Source: Capnocytophaga sp. oral taxon 878 (GTDB lineage Bacteria; Bacteroidota; Bacteroidia; Flavobacteriales; Flavobacteriaceae). From it: a stretch of DNA of 64,000 nucleotides. The translations under genes were made by a program, and so were the position numbers. This document shows positions 62,774 to 64,000 of this stretch, piece by piece. The stretch spans positions 2,455,501 through 2,519,500 of the forward strand of contig NZ_CP027229.1 in NCBI RefSeq assembly GCF_002999135.1, written 5' to 3'. The notes beneath the pieces were generated by a model. The model saw only the letters and a list, made by a program, of their open reading frames with translations, did no database searches and had not been told where the DNA came from. Each line of letters opens with the position of its first letter. Within the stretch, counting starts at the first letter, position 1.

Positions 62774-63637
62774 ATGAAAAAATTAGTATTACTAGCAGCA
62801 GCAGCCCTTACTGTGGTAGCCTGCAAAAAAGACAAAAACGAAGACAATCCTACACCTCCTCAACCCGAAAAACCTGTTGAAGTACCCGCTGGTTTTATTA
62901 AGCAAACCATCTTTACACAAGCAGGTGTTTCAACCGAAACAACTACCTATAATGTTGAGAATAATGTGCTCAAAGGATGGACAGTAACCAATAACTATGG
63001 TACTGTTACTCACTCACTTAGTTACGAGGGTAAAAACCTCAAAACTTACAATTATCAAGATGGCGCCAGAGCTGTTAATGAGGAATATACATTTATCTAT
63101 CAAGATAACAAACTCACTAAAATAACCTCTACCAGCAATGGGCAAACCGATACTTTTATAGTTACTACCGATAGCCAAGGTCGCATTACCTCAAAAATCA
63201 ATACAGGTATAGGTAATAATTTCAATGCCGATACTTGGACAGTTACCTTCCAGTACGATACCAACTCGTTAAAAGTAGTGAACACTAAGGACGGTACAGC
63301 CACCTATACTTACACTTATAACAATGGCAACGTTACAAAAATAGAAACCATTAATTACCAGCGCCTCGAAGAAAATTTTGAGTATGACACTATCGTTGTT
63401 AATGAGCTTAATAACCAATACATCTTATTAGCCAATTTAGCAAGATTAAATATACGTGGTCATCAAGATGTTAAATTTGGTACAGATCAAGACCTTTTCG
63501 TAAAACAGTCTAAAAATATAGTGAATAAATTCACTCCCTATTCTTATGAAATTACTAAAAATGGTAATAAGCCTACCAAAATTGTAAAACGCGATGTTAC
63601 CGGCGCCCCTATATCAACTCTTGAATACAAATACTAA
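62774..63637 (+). CDS. Secreted lipoprotein with Pro-rich linker
   Basis: 287 residues, lipobox VVACKKD. An acidic/proline linker (EDNPTPPQPEKPVEVPAG) is followed by repeating 20-25-residue strand pairs (YNVENNVLKGWTVTN, FIYQDNKLTKITSTS, YTYTYNNGNVTKIETI), again of the YD-like beta type. Surface or periplasmic; function unknown. Ends at a terminator. Confidence 0.75.
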   Translation: MKKLVLLAAAALTVVACKKDKNEDNPTPPQPEKPVEVPAGFIKQTIFTQAGVSTETTTYNVENNVLKGWTVTNNYGTVTHSLSYEGKNLKTYNYQDGARAVNEEYTFIYQDNKLTKITSTSNGQTDTFIVTTDSQGRITSKINTGIGNNFNADTWTVTFQYDTNSLKVVNTKDGTATYTYTYNNGNVTKIETINYQRLEENFEYDTIVVNELNNQYILLANLARLNIRGHQDVKFGTDQDLFVKQSKNIVNKFTPYSYEITKNGNKPTKIVKRDVTGAPISTLEYKY

Positions 63638-63685
63638 CATTATTTTTTTTCACACTAAAACAAATTCTCACATTTCCACTATTAC

Positions 63686-63722
63686 AAAAAAGCCCTATTG
63701 CACACCGCAATAAGGCTTTTTT
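63686..63722 (+). terminator. Terminator of the lipoprotein gene
   Basis: AAAAAAGCCCTATTGC and GCAATAAGGCTTTTTT with a one-base bulge and a 5-nt loop. Confidence 0.8.
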
Positions 63723-63733
63723 CTTCTCCACCA

Positions 63734-63764
63734 TTGCTCAATCTCCAAATTATAACTACCTTTG
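63734..63764 (+). promoter_or_regulatory. Promoter of the FAD oxidoreductase gene
   Basis: TTG (63734-63736), 20-bp spacer, TACCTTTG (63757-63764); the ATG is 22 bp downstream. Confidence 0.6.
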
Positions 63765-63786
63765 CACCTCATTAATTTAATTACCG

Positions 63787-64000
63787 ATGTTTGATTTCAT
63801 TATTGTAGGCGCTGGTCTATCTGGCGTTACTTTTGCCAATATATTACAACAGCACCAAAAATCCTTCTGCCTCATTGCCGATAACTCACAAGTGGCAAGC
63901 CACATCGCCGATGGCGTATATAACCCCGTTGTACTAAAACGCTTCACCCCTATATGGCGCAGTGCCGAAACTATGCTCGCCGCACAGCAGTTTTACACCC
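63787..64000 (+). CDS. FAD-dependent oxidoreductase, DAO-like, partial
   Basis: Starts ATG at 63787, MFDFIIVGAGLSGVTFANIL: a Rossmann dinucleotide-binding motif GAGLSG at residues 8-13, followed by HIADGVYNPVVLKRF. About 71 codons are present before the right edge. Family-level call only: a D-amino-acid oxidase-type flavoprotein is likely. Confidence 0.75.
   Translation, partial: MFDFIIVGAGLSGVTFANILQQHQKSFCLIADNSQVASHIADGVYNPVVLKRFTPIWRSAETMLAAQQFYT

Overview
The window looks like a chromosomal segment of a Capnocytophaga-type member of the Flavobacteriia. The evidence is Bacteroidota-style promoters (TAnnTTTG about 20 bp downstream of a TTG/TTTG box), signal-peptide OMP families typical of the phylum, an AccD without its zinc ribbon, an atpD-atpC pair separate from the other ATP synthase genes, a mevalonate-pathway gene, and a CfxA class A beta-lactamase of the type common in oral Bacteroidota. 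No rRNA, tRNA or CRISPR array was seen.

Layout. 1-2704: chromosomal purD (cut by the left edge), a WG-repeat secreted protein and nadE, all leftward. 2705-about 16500: an acquired composite element. It has a tyrosine integrase, an oriT-like region with large inverted repeats, a mobC-like gene, a relaxase broken into an N-terminal scrap (5535) and a C-terminal scrap (14739), and cfxA at the right end. Between the relaxase scraps is a leftward 8-kb block of nine closely spaced or overlapping genes: Fe-superoxide dismutase, a TPR-like protein, AhpC-type peroxiredoxin, M17 aminopeptidase, YceI-like lipoprotein, class Ia ribonucleotide reductase small subunit, peptide deformylase, reductase large subunit and a small unknown. 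A second, decayed mobC copy lies in inverted orientation at its right edge. 16500-27600: radC, a CLC channel, outer-membrane barrels (one tandem duplicate pair), a LytS/LytTR-type two-component pair, and a leftward cluster of DUF4303-like, TPR and other unknown proteins. 27800-36350: accD, a probable two-gene cassette, mvaD, a BamE-like protein, a J-domain protein, a LuxE-like enzyme, an M23 peptidase, tatA, a YhcG/DUF1016 nuclease inserted behind tatA, and a lipoprotein. 36355-46534: a lipoprotein, an RraB-like mini-protein, glutaminase, MerR regulator, lysozyme-like protein, a beta-barrel with a 1000-aa TPR partner, and a DUF4301 protein. 46800-48550: atpDC. 48638-52606: GH92 mannosidase, DUF3078 protein, and SufT/SufE-type Fe-S proteins. 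52900-62050: glycan assembly (GT14, GT4, O-antigen polymerase/ligase-like, CgeB-like, GT2, a DUF2723 GT-C protein). 62774-64000: a lipoprotein and a partial FAD oxidoreductase.

Three patterns go beyond gene listing. (1) The metalloenzyme/redox operon carried by the mobile element together with cfxA. (2) An 85-bp duplication of the tatA 3' end (83/85 identical) flanks the yhcG nuclease gene. It separates tatA from a lipoprotein gene that it once overlapped, so the nuclease looks like a mobile cassette that rebuilds its target gene. (3) Seven copies of an intergenic repeat built from about 11-bp units (AACGAAGGAT / AAACGAACTAT) next to long polypyrimidine tracts. They mostly sit between divergent genes, and the strand composition of the surrounding genes is skewed in the same direction as the local tract, whichever strand is coding. 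Genes lacking the local skew (yhcG, the 28712-29347 pair, the 53.8-58 kb glycan genes) are those that other evidence suggests are newcomers.
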